A stretch of 64,000 bases of DNA from Bacillus_BA songklensis (GTDB taxonomy: Bacteria > Bacillota > Bacilli > Bacillales > Bacillaceae_H): contig NZ_JBHRZT010000072.1 of the NCBI RefSeq assembly GCF_042649685.1, positions 682,001-746,000 of the forward strand, in the 5' to 3' direction. The position numbers and the translations under genes are program-made. Below, piece after piece: positions 8,620-17,670 of this stretch (its first letter is position 1; each line of letters begins with the position of its first letter). Under the pieces are notes generated by a model, which was given only the letters and a program-made list of their open reading frames with translations, did not search any database and was not told the DNA's origin.

Positions 8620-10083
8620 CTATGAATGATGAATGATTTTATCCGCGACATTCATCCCGCTGATAACGACCATTGGGGACCCTCCTCTCGGATGGGCCGT
8701 ACCTCCGGCAAAATATAAGTTCGCGACATCTTTCGATACATTGCTTGGACGCAGAAAACTATCAAGTTTTCGATTGGAACTGATGCCGTACAAAGTCCCT
8801 TTATATCCCGAAAACGTAGAGGCTATATCAGATGGTTGGACCACTTTTTCAACCACAAGCTGGGATGGAATATCCAAGCCGTACCGTTTTAGTTTATCGT
8901 AAATAAGATGCTTATACTCTTCTTTATCGTAAGAATCCTCATCCGTTACAGCAGGCGCATGGACAAGAATGAACAAATTGTCACCCGGCGCTGCATCTTG
9001 ATCTATGTACGAGGAATTGCAAACGCATATGGTCGGATCGCCCGGCATCCTTTTCTCCTGGAGCAACTCATGAAATTCAGCCTGGTAATCTTCCGCAAAG
9101 TACACTTGATGGTGAATCAAATTCGGATTTCGGTTCTTTAACCCGGCCATAATGACAAATGCAGAAATAGATGGCTCATAGCTTTTTGCCTTTTTATTTT
9201 TAAAATGAGGTCTGTGTGCTTCTTCTACCAGTTCAGGATAAGCGGTCAGCAAATCGCCGTTAACAACGACGATATCTCCGGTGATGATCTCCCCGTTTTC
9301 CAATTCAACCCCCCTTACTTGTTTCTCTTGTACAATGATTTTGTTTACTTTTGTCTTCAAATGTAAACTTGCTCCAAGTGTTCGCAGCGTATCCTCAAAC
9401 GCCTTTACGATTTTTGTATTGCCCCCTTTGACATAGTAGACACCTTCCCCCATTTCAAGATGGCCGATTAAGGCAAATGCTGCGGGGGATGTAAAAGGGG
9501 AAGATCCGACATAAGTGGCATAGCGATTAAATGCATTGCGAATATAATCGTTTCGGAAAAATTGGCGGTGAAAATGGTCGATCGTTTCAAACGGCCGAAC
9601 AGACCATAAAGCCCGAAACAATTTAGAGTCTAAATAGTCGGTCCAAGAAGAAAACGTACGATGGAAAAAATGGTTCTCCGCTGTTTCATACAGCAGTTTC
9701 ACTTCTTCTAGATAATCATAATAGCTGATTTCTGCATGGGGATCGAGTTGCTCGAATTGCTCCACCATCTCGTTTCGATTTGTCGTCATGTAAAATGACG
9801 TTCCGTCCGGGAAAAGATTATGGGTATGCTTTTCAATATGGACGAATTCAAGGTGATTGTCCGGATTTTCCCCTGCCTCCTTTAGCACTTTTTGAAACAC
9901 ATAAGGCATCGTAATCGTATTCGGACCGAAATCAAACGAATAGTCTCCAAGCTGAACGGGCATCATCTTGCCGCCAAAGTGACCATTTTGCTCAAAAATA
10001 GTCACTTGATATCCGTTTGCCTGCAGCTTTATACCAGCGGCAAGGCCTCCAAGGCCTCCACCAACAATCAGGACATGCTTCAT
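8620..10083 (-). CDS. Phytoene desaturase / CrtI-CrtN family flavoprotein
   Basis: A protein of 487 residues from the ATG at 10083, preferred over the upstream GTG because AAAGGAAG lies about nine bases before it. It opens with the FAD-binding VLIVGGGLGGLAAGIKL and the GGKM motif, and ends with YFAGGTAHPRGGSPMVVISG, the C-terminal dinucleotide signature of carotenoid desaturases and oxygenases. No crtM or other carotenoid gene is in the window, so the substrate (phytoene, diapophytoene or a diaponeurosporene oxidation) cannot be decided. Its start overlaps the stop of a short upstream reading frame (ATGA), implying a formerly longer operon. Confidence 0.85.
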   Translation of the reverse strand: MKHVLIVGGGLGGLAAGIKLQANGYQVTIFEQNGHFGGKMMPVQLGDYSFDFGPNTITMPYVFQKVLKEAGENPDNHLEFVHIEKHTHNLFPDGTSFYMTTNRNEMVEQFEQLDPHAEISYYDYLEEVKLLYETAENHFFHRTFSSWTDYLDSKLFRALWSVRPFETIDHFHRQFFRNDYIRNAFNRYATYVGSSPFTSPAAFALIGHLEMGEGVYYVKGGNTKIVKAFEDTLRTLGASLHLKTKVNKIIVQEKQVRGVELENGEIITGDIVVVNGDLLTAYPELVEEAHRPHFKNKKAKSYEPSISAFVIMAGLKNRNPNLIHHQVYFAEDYQAEFHELLQEKRMPGDPTICVCNSSYIDQDAAPGDNLFILVHAPAVTDEDSYDKEEYKHLIYDKLKRYGLDIPSQLVVEKVVQPSDIASTFSGYKGTLYGISSNRKLDSFLRPSNVSKDVANLYFAGGTAHPRGGSPMVVISGMNVADKIIHHS

Positions 10084-10193
10084 TCGTATCGTCTTCCTTT
10101 CCACTCATACCCCATTCTCATTACACTTGCCGCCATGGAATCATTTTTCGCGAATCCTTCCAAACTCGCATGTTCGTGCCATAGATAAAGCAA
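10080..10193 (-). pseudogene. C-terminal remnant of a gene formerly upstream of crtI
   Basis: A 37-codon open stretch ending GYEWKGRRYE, whose TGA overlaps the ATG of the desaturase gene in the ATGA arrangement typical of coupled genes. An in-frame TGA lies just upstream at about 10210, and only a TTG without a ribosome-binding site is available as start. It reads like the tail of a real protein (LYLWHEHASLEGFAKNDSM) whose front is gone. Family not recognised. Confidence 0.4.
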
Positions 10194-10712
10194 CCGACAT
10201 GTGACATGTCATATTTTTTTTCATTTTCCCCTTCCATCACGTAAACCATTCACTAATCGTCTTATATCCCTTTTACCTTTTCAATGAGCTTTATTATAAA
10301 TGTTCTCTTCTTTTAAACATAAATTTAATGTGTTTTTATCATTGCCTTTATCATATTTACCTTAAATTTACATATGCGTGGTACACTACATAAAGAAAAG
10401 CGGAACGAGCCAAGTTACAGCTAAAAACGCTCACGTCCTGTGAGCAACGCTGTAACCTTCGCCATCCATGGCTCTCCTCCATAGGGCATTGGAACTCCTG
10501 ACAAAGAAGCGCTTTTTGCTTCTGTAGGAAGGAGGGAAATGACCGTAGGAGCTGGCTCGTGCAGCTGGACAATTTGAAAACTCAGCTTGTCCTTTCTTAT
10601 TAACTAAAAAAGCCCGGCCGACACCAAGGCTGTGATCTTCTTGAAAAGTTAGAAAACACTTTCCATTGACTTGACATTCCATGAAACAGGAGCAAACTTG
10701 AGGTGATCGTAC
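10194..10712. other. Intergenic region with hairpins, no confident gene
   Basis: 10194-10390 is AT-rich without clear structure. On the minus strand 10405-10447 holds nested stems (GGTTACAGC with GCTGTAAC, inner GCTCAC/GTGAGC followed by TTTTT) resembling a terminator. An 83-codon minus-strand frame (10431-10682) precedes it but has no ribosome-binding site. A palindrome GAAGC...GCTTC lies near 10510. I cannot assign a function. Confidence 0.4.
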
Positions 10713-10994
10713 ATGAATGAATTTACATTGGCGGCAATCGTTTGCTTTAGCGCCATGTTCATTTTTACCGTGTTGCTTTATAAACGATATAAACAGAGAC
10801 CTTCTTTGAAATATATTCCAGCCATTTTCGTGTTTGTCCTTTCTTTTGGCGGCATTTTGACCGGTATATTCGTACTAAAAGAGATAGAGGGACTTAGTGT
10901 GAGCTTCATCAGCACCGCGATCAATATAGCGAGTTTAGTCAATATTGTCATCGCGGTATTTTTGGACCTTTTTGGGGAAATGAACAAGGCCTAG
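10713..10994 (+). CDS. Small three-segment membrane protein (YesK-like)
   Basis: A 93-residue protein with three hydrophobic segments at about 5-24, 33-53 and 65-85, separated by short charged loops (YKRYKQRPSLK, KEIEG). The ATG is preceded by GAGGTGAT. The pattern resembles YesK-type small Bacillus membrane proteins, but the resemblance is weak. It stands alone between a hairpin-rich region and an IS copy. Function unknown. Confidence 0.6.
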   Translation: MNEFTLAAIVCFSAMFIFTVLLYKRYKQRPSLKYIPAIFVFVLSFGGILTGIFVLKEIEGLSVSFISTAINIASLVNIVIAVFLDLFGEMNKA

Positions 10995-11126
10995 AGTGCT
11001 TCACATCGGAAAAATTAATAAACATGAAGATTTACTGTATGATTTAGAAGATATGGTATTACATAGCCTTATAAAATAATAAAACCACCTTGTGAATAAA
11101 CAAGCCGATTTAAGATACCCGAGACG

Positions 11127-12543
11127 TATCGAAGAGGGTGTCCCAAAAGGTAGCGCACGGCGCTAACCTTTTCGGGACACCCCTGTTTTTTATGTACAAA
11201 ATAAAAAGAACCGCCCATTTTTGATATACTGTAGTCACCACAACAAACAATAAATCAACAGGAGCGATTCTTATGTTTCAACAGTATAACACAAATCAAC
11301 TCATTCTTCCATTAGATGTAGAAGTTTTCATCCCCCCACACCACGTCTGCCGAGTAGTCGACCATGCGATCGAACAGATGGACATGAATCTGTTTCTGTC
11401 ACAGTATCCTGGAGGCGGCCGCCCTTCCTTTCACCCCAAACTGATGTTAAAAATCATTGTTTATGCCTACATCAAGGGAATCTATTCCTCCCGAAAAATA
11501 GCTGAACAGTTAGAAGAAAACATCTATTTTATGTGGTTGGCTGGCCATCAAAAGCCCAATTTCCGCACCATCAACCGTTTCCGTTCCGAGCGGATGAAAG
11601 ATATCATCTATGAAACCTTTTTCTCCATCGTTGATTTACTTCATCAGGAAGGGATGGTGAAGCTGGAAGGCATGAAGGATGATCACATGAAAAACGGGCA
11701 GCTTAAGCCTGGCTACAATGTGCAAATCGGAACCGAGGACCAGTTCATCACAGGATTCAGTCTTCACCAAAAGGCTGGAGATACGAATTGCCCGATTCCT
11801 CACTTGAACCTATTAAAACAGTACCATCGTCCCAAACCGAAGGCATTGACGGCCGATTCAGGATACGGAAGTGAAGAAAACTACGCGTATTGCGAAACGG
11901 AAAAAATCAAGGCGTATGTCAAATACAATACGTTGGATAAGGAACAAACGAAAGCTGGAAAGAACAAGTCGGTCGTTTGGAGAATATGATGTACGATGAA
12001 GAGCTGGATGAATGGATTTGCGCCAACGACAAACGGTTGATTTTTCAATATGAAAGCCGAAGGAAAACGGATAACGGTTATGAAACCATCAAAAGAACGT
12101 ACCTTTGTACAGAATGTCCGGGTTGTCCTTTTCAAGCTGCCTGCGCCAAAGACAAGGAGACCAAAAGTATTCAAGTTTCCATGGAAAATCAAAGGCAGCG
12201 AAAAGAGGTACGCGAACGGCTTGCATCGGAAGAAGGCGCCCAAAAGTATAGGAAGCGAAAAATCGAAGTGGAGCCTGTCTTTGGACAAATCAAACACAAT
12301 CGGGCATACAACCGATTTCAAGTAAGAGGCCTTTCCAAAAATACGGTGGAATGGGGTCTTATTTGTGTTGCCCACAATTCAAAAAAATGGGCAACGAAAA
12401 CGAATAGAGAGCAAAAAGTAGCAGGGTAAGAGAAGAGAATATCCTCAAATAAACCTCCTTTATCCAATCATAACCAAAATATCGCAATAGAAAGAAAAGC
12501 TGGGTCAAAAAAGTCGTTGATTAACGACCTTTTGACCCAGCTT
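11127..12543 (+). mobile_element. Defective IS1182-family insertion sequence
   Basis: The transposase remnant is flanked on the left by a strong hairpin (GGGTGTCCCAAAAGGT... with its complement, 11138-11183) and on the right by another (GCTGGGTCAAAA...TTTTGACCCAGC, 12498-12541). Such subterminal hairpins are common in IS1182 elements and block read-in transcription. The two ends share only the GGGT...CAAAA core, so exact boundaries are uncertain, and the right hairpin may instead be the wrbA terminator. No target duplication is evident. Confidence 0.7.
11273..12429 (+). pseudogene. IS1182 transposase, internally deleted and frameshifted
   Basis: The N-terminal part (11273-11989) has the family start (QQYNTNQLILPLDVEVFIP, FHPKLMLKIIVYAY, FRTINRFRS) and jumps from GMVKLEG straight to MKDDHMKNGQLKPGYNVQIGTE. 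Intact relatives carry a long segment here that includes the DGTKIEANANRYTF region, so a large in-frame deletion has removed part of the DDE core. A one-base frameshift near 11945-11960 separates this from the C-terminal part (11977-12429: zinc-finger CTECPGCPFQAAC, then EVEPVFGQIKHN with the last catalytic Glu). The element cannot transpose by itself. Confidence 0.9.
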
Positions 12544-12544
12544 C

Positions 12545-13159
12545 CTAATGACGGATTCCTCCTTTGATGCACCGGGCAATCTGTACCGTGCGCTTTGCTT
12601 GATACATGACTGCTTCTTCTACGTCTTCTTTCATATTTCCTTCCTGGTCCACAGTTACACTTGTCCCATATGGATTGCCCCCTGCCCCGAAAACAGACTC
12701 ATCTGTATAGCCCGGCGCTGCAATGATGGCTCCCCAATGATACATGGTCGCATATAAAGATAAAATGGTCTGTTCTTGTCCACCATGGGGATTGCTTGCT
12801 GAACTCATCGCACTTACAACTTTATTGGCAAGCTTGCCTTTTGACCATAGACCTCCCGTTGTATCCAAAAATTGCTTCATTTGAGCCGGTACACTTCCAT
12901 AGCGTGTAGGTACGCTAAAAATAATGGCATCCGCCCATTCCAAGTCCTCTAATGCAACTGTTGGCACAGAAGCGGTTTGTTCTAAGTGATCCTTCCATGC
13001 CGGATTGGAATCAATGGCAGATTCCGGGGCTGTTTCAGCAGTCTTTAAAATTTTCACTTCGGCTCCCGATGCTTTCCCTCCTTTTGCCGCCATTTGCGCA
13101 AGTTTATAGTTCGTTCCGGTTGAGCTGTAATAAATAACTGCTAACTTAACGTTTAACAT
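12545..13159 (-). CDS. wrbA: NAD(P)H:quinone oxidoreductase, WrbA type
   Basis: A 204-residue flavodoxin-like protein starting MLNVKLAVIYYSSTG, where the SSTGTN loop binds FMN phosphate. FSVPTRYGSVPAQMKQFLDTTGGLW and SASNPHGGQEQTILSL are the WrbA-specific loops. A 40-residue in-frame extension exists upstream, but the ATG at 13159 has GGAGAG and matches family starts. WrbA enzymes reduce quinones by two electrons and protect from redox cycling. The inverted repeat at 12498-12541 right after the stop would terminate it. Confidence 0.9.
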   Translation of the reverse strand: MLNVKLAVIYYSSTGTNYKLAQMAAKGGKASGAEVKILKTAETAPESAIDSNPAWKDHLEQTASVPTVALEDLEWADAIIFSVPTRYGSVPAQMKQFLDTTGGLWSKGKLANKVVSAMSSASNPHGGQEQTILSLYATMYHWGAIIAAPGYTDESVFGAGGNPYGTSVTVDQEGNMKEDVEEAVMYQAKRTVQIARCIKGGIRH

Positions 13160-13303
13160 CTCGCTTCTCTCCTTCTGAATGATATTTTTATATGAAGCTA
13201 TAGAGCCTTTACCACAATAAAAAATCATTAAACCTATCCTTGGGGAGCTTTCCGTACCGTACTCTCTTCCCTTTTTCATTCACTCTATTCAACGTTTCTT
13301 TTC

Positions 13304-14107
13304 TTACGCAAAAAACTGACTGAACCAGGCAATATAATAAGCAGCCGGTATTAGTAAAAACTGAGCACCGATTGTCCCTAAAAACCGCGCCAATACGAGC
13401 ACACCAACCGTTTTATTTAAAGCGGCATTCCCTCGGGTCCCTTTCATCACCTGCTCTGTTAATAAAGCGACTTGCGGGTCAACAAAGACAACGAGAATAA
13501 TCGTTGCAATTCCGTTAATAAGCCCGGAAGACATAAGAGCGATCGAGCTGTATTCCGGATTTAGTAACGATGCATACAATGTCGCCAAAACGCCAACCGT
13601 ATAAATCATCGTCGCAAAAATATTCAATAGAAACAATCGTTTTGGAACCCATCCGATTCTTAGCTGTGCCAACATCCTGCGTCTGGGTATGCGCACATGT
13701 TTCGCAGAATAATGAAGGTGATGGACGGTTGCAATATTTCTCATCATTTTCGGGACAGATCCTGCTGCCTCCAGATGAGAAATGGAGCGAGAAAATAATG
13801 AAATAAAAGTTGGAATGAAAAATGCTCCCAGCAAAGTCCCAACTGAAGCAGAAGCAAGAATCCATTGAAATTGCTCGTTTAAAACAAGGAGATTCCCCGT
13901 TTTTTTCGCCGCATCCACCAATCCTCCGGTTAATGGGGCCTGCACCATATTGGCTGTCCTGGAGAAAATGACTATGATACTGAAAAGAGATAACGCCACC
14001 GCAAGTTTTCCCGTCCGAACACCCGCAATCCGAACGGAATATGACAATGTATCAATCATATGAATAATCAGCGTGAATATACAAATTACCAACAATTTCT
14101 CAGCCAC
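13304..14107 (-). CDS. amj: Lipid II flippase Amj family
   Basis: A 267-residue integral membrane protein with about six segments, starting at GTG 14107 with AGAGAGGAG upstream. The beginning (LLVICIFTLIIHMIDTLSYSVRIAGVRTGKLAVALSLF) and NMVQAPLTGGLVD are characteristic of Amj/YdaH (DUF2837), about 270 residues in B. subtilis, where it is a MurJ-independent lipid II flippase induced by envelope stress through SigM. I could not read a SigM promoter with confidence. It is monocistronic, 145 bases from wrbA. Confidence 0.88.
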   Translation of the reverse strand: MAEKLLVICIFTLIIHMIDTLSYSVRIAGVRTGKLAVALSLFSIIVIFSRTANMVQAPLTGGLVDAAKKTGNLLVLNEQFQWILASASVGTLLGAFFIPTFISLFSRSISHLEAAGSVPKMMRNIATVHHLHYSAKHVRIPRRRMLAQLRIGWVPKRLFLLNIFATMIYTVGVLATLYASLLNPEYSSIALMSSGLINGIATIILVVFVDPQVALLTEQVMKGTRGNAALNKTVGVLVLARFLGTIGAQFLLIPAAYYIAWFSQFFA

Positions 14108-14168
14108 TATGGTATTCTCCTCTCTTTGCGCATAGAGAGAAAGACAACTCAACGAGCTGTCTTTCTGT

Positions 14169-14291
14169 TTAAACCGAAACTTTTGTTTTGATCAAGGAAA
14201 ATAATTCCGTGAACGACATCTCCTTATCCAGGTTTCCCGCTACCCATTCATAGCTGGAACTAGAAGCAAGAGCAAGCTTTATATTCAACAA
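14169..14291 (-). pseudogene. Internal fragment of a HAD-family phosphatase
   Basis: A 40-codon frame reading NIKLALASSSSYEWVAGNL...LFSLIKTK then stop. This matches the motif II region of beta-phosphoglucomutase-like HAD hydrolases (LASSSS.EWV...IKTKDDV). The N-terminal DxD nucleophile part and the C-terminal part are both absent. A TTG pair with AAGGGGG just upstream could still start translation, but the product would be inactive. It is a remnant of a YhcW-like gene. Confidence 0.6.
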
Positions 14292-14450
14292 AATCCCCCT
14301 TCCAATTGTCGCAATTTTCAAGAATTATCCCAATATCTTACTCTATGATTATCCTTTTTAAAAATATGAATTTTCTATTAATTTTATTCCCATTTATCCT
14401 TTCACGCTTTATACTATTACATAATTAAAACGTTAAAGGGTGTGACAGAA

Positions 14451-15095
14451 ATGGAAGCAAGTTTACTATCTGTATTGGCTGTAGGATTCGTGCTCGGAAT
14501 CAAACACGCGATTGAACCGGACCATGTTATTGCCGTTTCGACGATTGCCAGCCAAAGCAAAAAACTTTGGCGTTCGTCGTTAGCTGGCGTATTTTGGGGA
14601 ATCGGACATACAATGACCCTTTTCATTGTAGGAATGGTGCTGATTATTTTGAAAGATGAAATTCCAGAGGGTTGGGCCATGTCCCTCGAGTTTTTAGTCG
14701 GGATTATGCTCGTATATTTGGGAATGTCTGCGATCTTTTCCTGGAAGCATTCTCACGTTCACAGTAAACGCGGGCGTTCCTCCTACCTAAAATCAATGAT
14801 GATCGGCTTTGTTCATGGTCTTGCCGGAAGTGCAGCAATGGTTTTGCTCACCATGAGTTCGGTGGAACAAGCATGGCAAGGAGCTGTCTACATTTTCATT
14901 TTCGGCATCGGCACATGCATGGGGATGCTTGCCTTTACGACCGTACTCGGAATTCCTTTTGTGACAACGAAAGACAACAAAATCATTAACCGTTCTTTCA
15001 CTCAGCTCGCTGGTGCCGTGAGTACCTTATTCGGTGTTTATTACATGTACAACCTGGGTGTAAATGAAGGCCTTTTTTCCATCTGGTTTCGGTAA
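14451..15095 (+). CDS. ureH: Nickel permease UreH (NicO/TauE-like)
   Basis: A 214-residue membrane protein with about six segments. The nickel signature HAIEPDH in the first segment is the HX4DH motif of NicO and UreH transporters, and a His-containing loop (WKHSHVHSKRG) follows in the middle. ATG 14451 is chosen over GTG 14442 because AAAGGG at 14435-14440 is correctly spaced. It lies convergent to the urease operon with only sspH between, as expected for supplying nickel to UreC. In Bacillus sp. TB-90 ureH is the last gene of the operon itself. Confidence 0.9.
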   Translation: MEASLLSVLAVGFVLGIKHAIEPDHVIAVSTIASQSKKLWRSSLAGVFWGIGHTMTLFIVGMVLIILKDEIPEGWAMSLEFLVGIMLVYLGMSAIFSWKHSHVHSKRGRSSYLKSMMIGFVHGLAGSAAMVLLTMSSVEQAWQGAVYIFIFGIGTCMGMLAFTTVLGIPFVTTKDNKIINRSFTQLAGAVSTLFGVYYMYNLGVNEGLFSIWFR

Positions 15096-15098
15096 TCG

Positions 15099-15143
15099 AC
15101 AGCTTGTCGGAACAAAAGATTTGTCTTAGCAAGCTGTTCTTTT
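15099..15143 (+). terminator. Possible terminator of ureH
   Basis: ACAGCTTG (15099-15106) pairs with CAAGCTGT (15130-15137) over a long loop and is followed by TCTTTTTT. Confidence 0.5.
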
Positions 15144-15217
15144 TTGGGCTGATCATTTTGAATAAAACTTACCGCTTGAGACAATCTAAAATGGAACCAA
15201 AAAGGAGGAATATAGTT

Positions 15218-15400
15218 ATGAACGCAAGACGCGCAAAAGAAATTCTTGAGTCTGCTGATACAATAAACGTGACTTATCTTGGCCGGCCCGTTATGATCCA
15301 AAATGTGGATGAAAACAATGAAACGGCCCGTATATACGAAAAGCAGCATCCTGAACTCGAAAAGACCGTACCGTTAAACAGTTTGCATGAGTCCGTTTAG
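15218..15400 (+). CDS. sspH: Small acid-soluble spore protein H type
   Basis: A 60-residue protein (MNARRAKEILESADTINVTY...) matching the SspH family in length and in the NARRAKEI, GRPVMIQNVDE and LHESV segments. It has a strong AAAGGAGG at 15201-15208. SspH proteins are minor SASPs made in the forespore. I did not find a convincing SigG promoter. The gene faces ureD across a shared terminator. Confidence 0.92.
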   Translation: MNARRAKEILESADTINVTYLGRPVMIQNVDENNETARIYEKQHPELEKTVPLNSLHESV

Positions 15401-15455
15401 ATACATAAAGCATGTTTTTTCGTCCTTGAGAAAAGCTGTTGAGCTTTTATAGAAG

Positions 15456-15505
15456 CCAAAATCCAACACCCCTTTATTTTTACTGAAGGGAGCGTTGGAT
15501 TTTGG
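15456..15505. terminator. Bidirectional terminator between sspH and ureD
   Basis: Perfect 12-bp arms CCAAAATCCAAC and complement, extended by imperfect inner pairs (CCCCTT/AAGGGA), placed between two convergent genes and ending at the ureD stop. Confidence 0.8.
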
Positions 15506-15506
15506 G

Positions 15507-16322
15507 TCAGTATTTCCGATAGCAAACAGCCCTTTTCTGAAGTGCTTTTTCGCGAATGTATGTTTCACAACGCGTAAAAATCTCCTCGATCACCTGAGTA
15601 TGGCGGGCAAGCACTCGCAGTATAAATCCCTTGATTGCTAAAGTTGAAATACCGATTCTCGCTTCTTCATCATATCCATCCAACAATTCTTGAATTTGAT
15701 TTATAAAAGTCTCCGTTGTCTCTTCATGGACAAAAAGCATAGAACCGAAATGCGTATACCCTTCCATCATCATCATCGACTCGATTTGTTCTGCCGGTTT
15801 TAAATAGAGATGATCCAACAAAACGAGCCGTCCCTCATAATACATGGCCAGTTTTGAACGAATCCAATCATATGTAAACAACTCACCGCTCTCTGCCCAG
15901 CCCGGTGTCAGTATATCCGTCATAAGAAAAGAAGCCCCTTGTTCCAGATAAACAGTTGTCGTTTGAACAAATTGACTGTCCTGGTAGAGGATGAGCGGGT
16001 CTTGAACCAATGACAAAAAACTATCTCGTTTTAATCTAATCTCTGTTTCCTGTCTGGCCGGCTCTTTCGTTGTTTTATATATTTTAGTTGCGGATTGGGT
16101 AGTAAGAGATATTTCCGCTTTTTCATCGAGAACAATGCGTGTGTTGTATAAATCTCCGCCTACATATCCTCCGCCAACATGAATAAGATAAAATATCGGA
16201 TGTCCATCTTCTAAATAAACAGGACGCGACATCTTTAAGGCACCATCATAATAGCAATCGGATAGAATGGTTCGGTCATGTTTTGCTTTTGCCCGAAGGA
16301 TTAACGTTCCCGTTAAACTCAT
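15507..16322 (-). CDS. ureD: Urease accessory protein UreD
   Basis: A 271-residue protein, the usual UreD length, with GGGYVGGDLYNTRI, TTQSATKIYKT and DPLILYQDSQF segments of the family. UreD docks on the urease apoenzyme and, with UreF and UreG, channels nickel into it. Its start overlaps the ureG stop by four bases, so it is translationally coupled as the last gene of ureABCEFGD. Confidence 0.95.
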   Translation of the reverse strand: MSLTGTLILRAKAKHDRTILSDCYYDGALKMSRPVYLEDGHPIFYLIHVGGGYVGGDLYNTRIVLDEKAEISLTTQSATKIYKTTKEPARQETEIRLKRDSFLSLVQDPLILYQDSQFVQTTTVYLEQGASFLMTDILTPGWAESGELFTYDWIRSKLAMYYEGRLVLLDHLYLKPAEQIESMMMMEGYTHFGSMLFVHEETTETFINQIQELLDGYDEEARIGISTLAIKGFILRVLARHTQVIEEIFTRCETYIREKALQKRAVCYRKY

Positions 16323-16954
16323 TTTTCCAATCCTTCAAGCAGTGCTTCTGTTTTAATCCAATCTACCACTTCTTTTAATCCTGTTTCGTCTTTTAAATTC
16401 GTGAAAATGAATGGCCTTTTGCCTCTCGTCGCAATTGTATCGCGCTCCATGACTTCAAGGTTGGCACCGACATATGGTGCCAAGTCAATCTTGTTGATGA
16501 CGAACAAATCCGATTTAATCATGCCTTGGCCGCCTTTACGGGGGATTTTTTCTCCTTGGGCCACATCGATGATATAAATGGAAAAATCCACAAGCTCCGG
16601 GCTGAATGTAGCAGCCAGGTTATCCCCTCCGCTTTCGACAAAGATAAGGTCTAAATCAGGATGACGCTCTTTTAATTCATCGATGGCCGCAAAGTTCATG
16701 GATGCATCTTCACGGATTGCCGTATGAGGGCATCCTCCCGTTTCAACCCCAATGATACGATCTTGGGGCAGAATTCCGTTTTTCATTAAAAATAGTGCAT
16801 CCTCTTTCGTGTAGATATCATTCGTCACGACTGCCATACTGAATTCTTCCTGCATCGCTCTCGTCAGTTTTTCGACAAGCATCGTTTTTCCGGCACCAAC
16901 CGGTCCTCCAATCCCGATACGAATAGGTTCTTTCATGTGATCCGCTTTCGTCAT
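16319..16954 (-). CDS. ureG: Urease accessory GTPase UreG
   Basis: A 211-residue SIMIBI GTPase with P-loop GGPVGAGKT, the nickel-binding Cys-Pro-His in TGGCPHTAIREDASMN, ESGGDNLAATFSPEL, and the guanine motif NKIDLAPYVG. UreG couples GTP hydrolysis to nickel delivery and carbamylation of the UreC lysine. It lies 29 bases after ureF with a GGAGGGAG ribosome-binding region. Confidence 0.96.
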   Translation of the reverse strand: MTKADHMKEPIRIGIGGPVGAGKTMLVEKLTRAMQEEFSMAVVTNDIYTKEDALFLMKNGILPQDRIIGVETGGCPHTAIREDASMNFAAIDELKERHPDLDLIFVESGGDNLAATFSPELVDFSIYIIDVAQGEKIPRKGGQGMIKSDLFVINKIDLAPYVGANLEVMERDTIATRGKRPFIFTNLKDETGLKEVVDWIKTEALLEGLEK

Positions 16955-16983
16955 GAAGCAACGAAAGCTCCCTCCTTTCTTTT

Positions 16984-17670
16984 TTAAGACATGAACAAAC
17001 GAACGCCCAATTGTTCATGCCGCATTTGAGCGATTTCCATCCCCGGAAGCGACCTGCCCAATTCCTCAGCTTCTAACCGCAGAATGCCCGGCAAAACTTC
17101 CTTTATCTGTGTTTGGCTATATAAGAGAAGGCGCTGTCCATCCGTTTGACCGAGCGGAACGCCCCGAACCGCGTTTTGGATTAAGGATGAAACAGAAGCA
17201 TAAAGGCAGCCCGCAATTGCTTCTTGCATCCCAATCTCCAACTGGCGACAAATCATCGCAAAGACAATGGCCGGGTGTCCAAAGTTCTTTTTTTCTCGAA
17301 TTCTTTGTCCATATACGGCTAACGTTGGTGAAGAATAAAGAGCAGCACATAACCTTGTCATTTGTTCTCCTATCCTTTTTGTTCCTTCCCTTGTTTCACG
17401 GGCTAAACTTAGAACAAATAACTGTTCATCCAACTCCCATACTTGAGCGGGAAGATTTCCTTCCAGATACTGATATGCAAGTCGGCATCCAAGGCCGTCC
17501 GTATACACTAATTGATGCCCGATATAGATGTCGAGCATTTTTTGAAAGGAGTGTACATCTGTGATGACTCCTTCTTGGATGTAAGTCTCCATCCCGAATG
17601 AATGGGAAAAAGCACCTGATGGAAAATTTGAATCGCATAACTGCAGCAAAGGCAACAGTGAATCAATCAT
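16984..17670 (-). CDS. ureF: Urease accessory protein UreF
   Basis: A 228-residue all-helical protein beginning LLPLLQLCDSNFPSGAFSHSFGMET, the conserved UreF entry helix, with AVRGVPLGQTDGQRLL near the C-terminus. UreF bridges UreD and UreG in the activation complex. It overlaps ureE by eight bases. Confidence 0.95.
   Translation of the reverse strand: MIDSLLPLLQLCDSNFPSGAFSHSFGMETYIQEGVITDVHSFQKMLDIYIGHQLVYTDGLGCRLAYQYLEGNLPAQVWELDEQLFVLSLARETREGTKRIGEQMTRLCAALYSSPTLAVYGQRIREKKNFGHPAIVFAMICRQLEIGMQEAIAGCLYASVSSLIQNAVRGVPLGQTDGQRLLLYSQTQIKEVLPGILRLEAEELGRSLPGMEIAQMRHEQLGVRLFMS

Noticed and set aside
10431..10682. 83-codon minus-strand frame starting MECQVNGKCF
   Set aside because: The first half looks protein-like, but there is no ribosome-binding site before the ATG and the second half runs through hairpin sequence. 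Kept only as part of the intergenic description.
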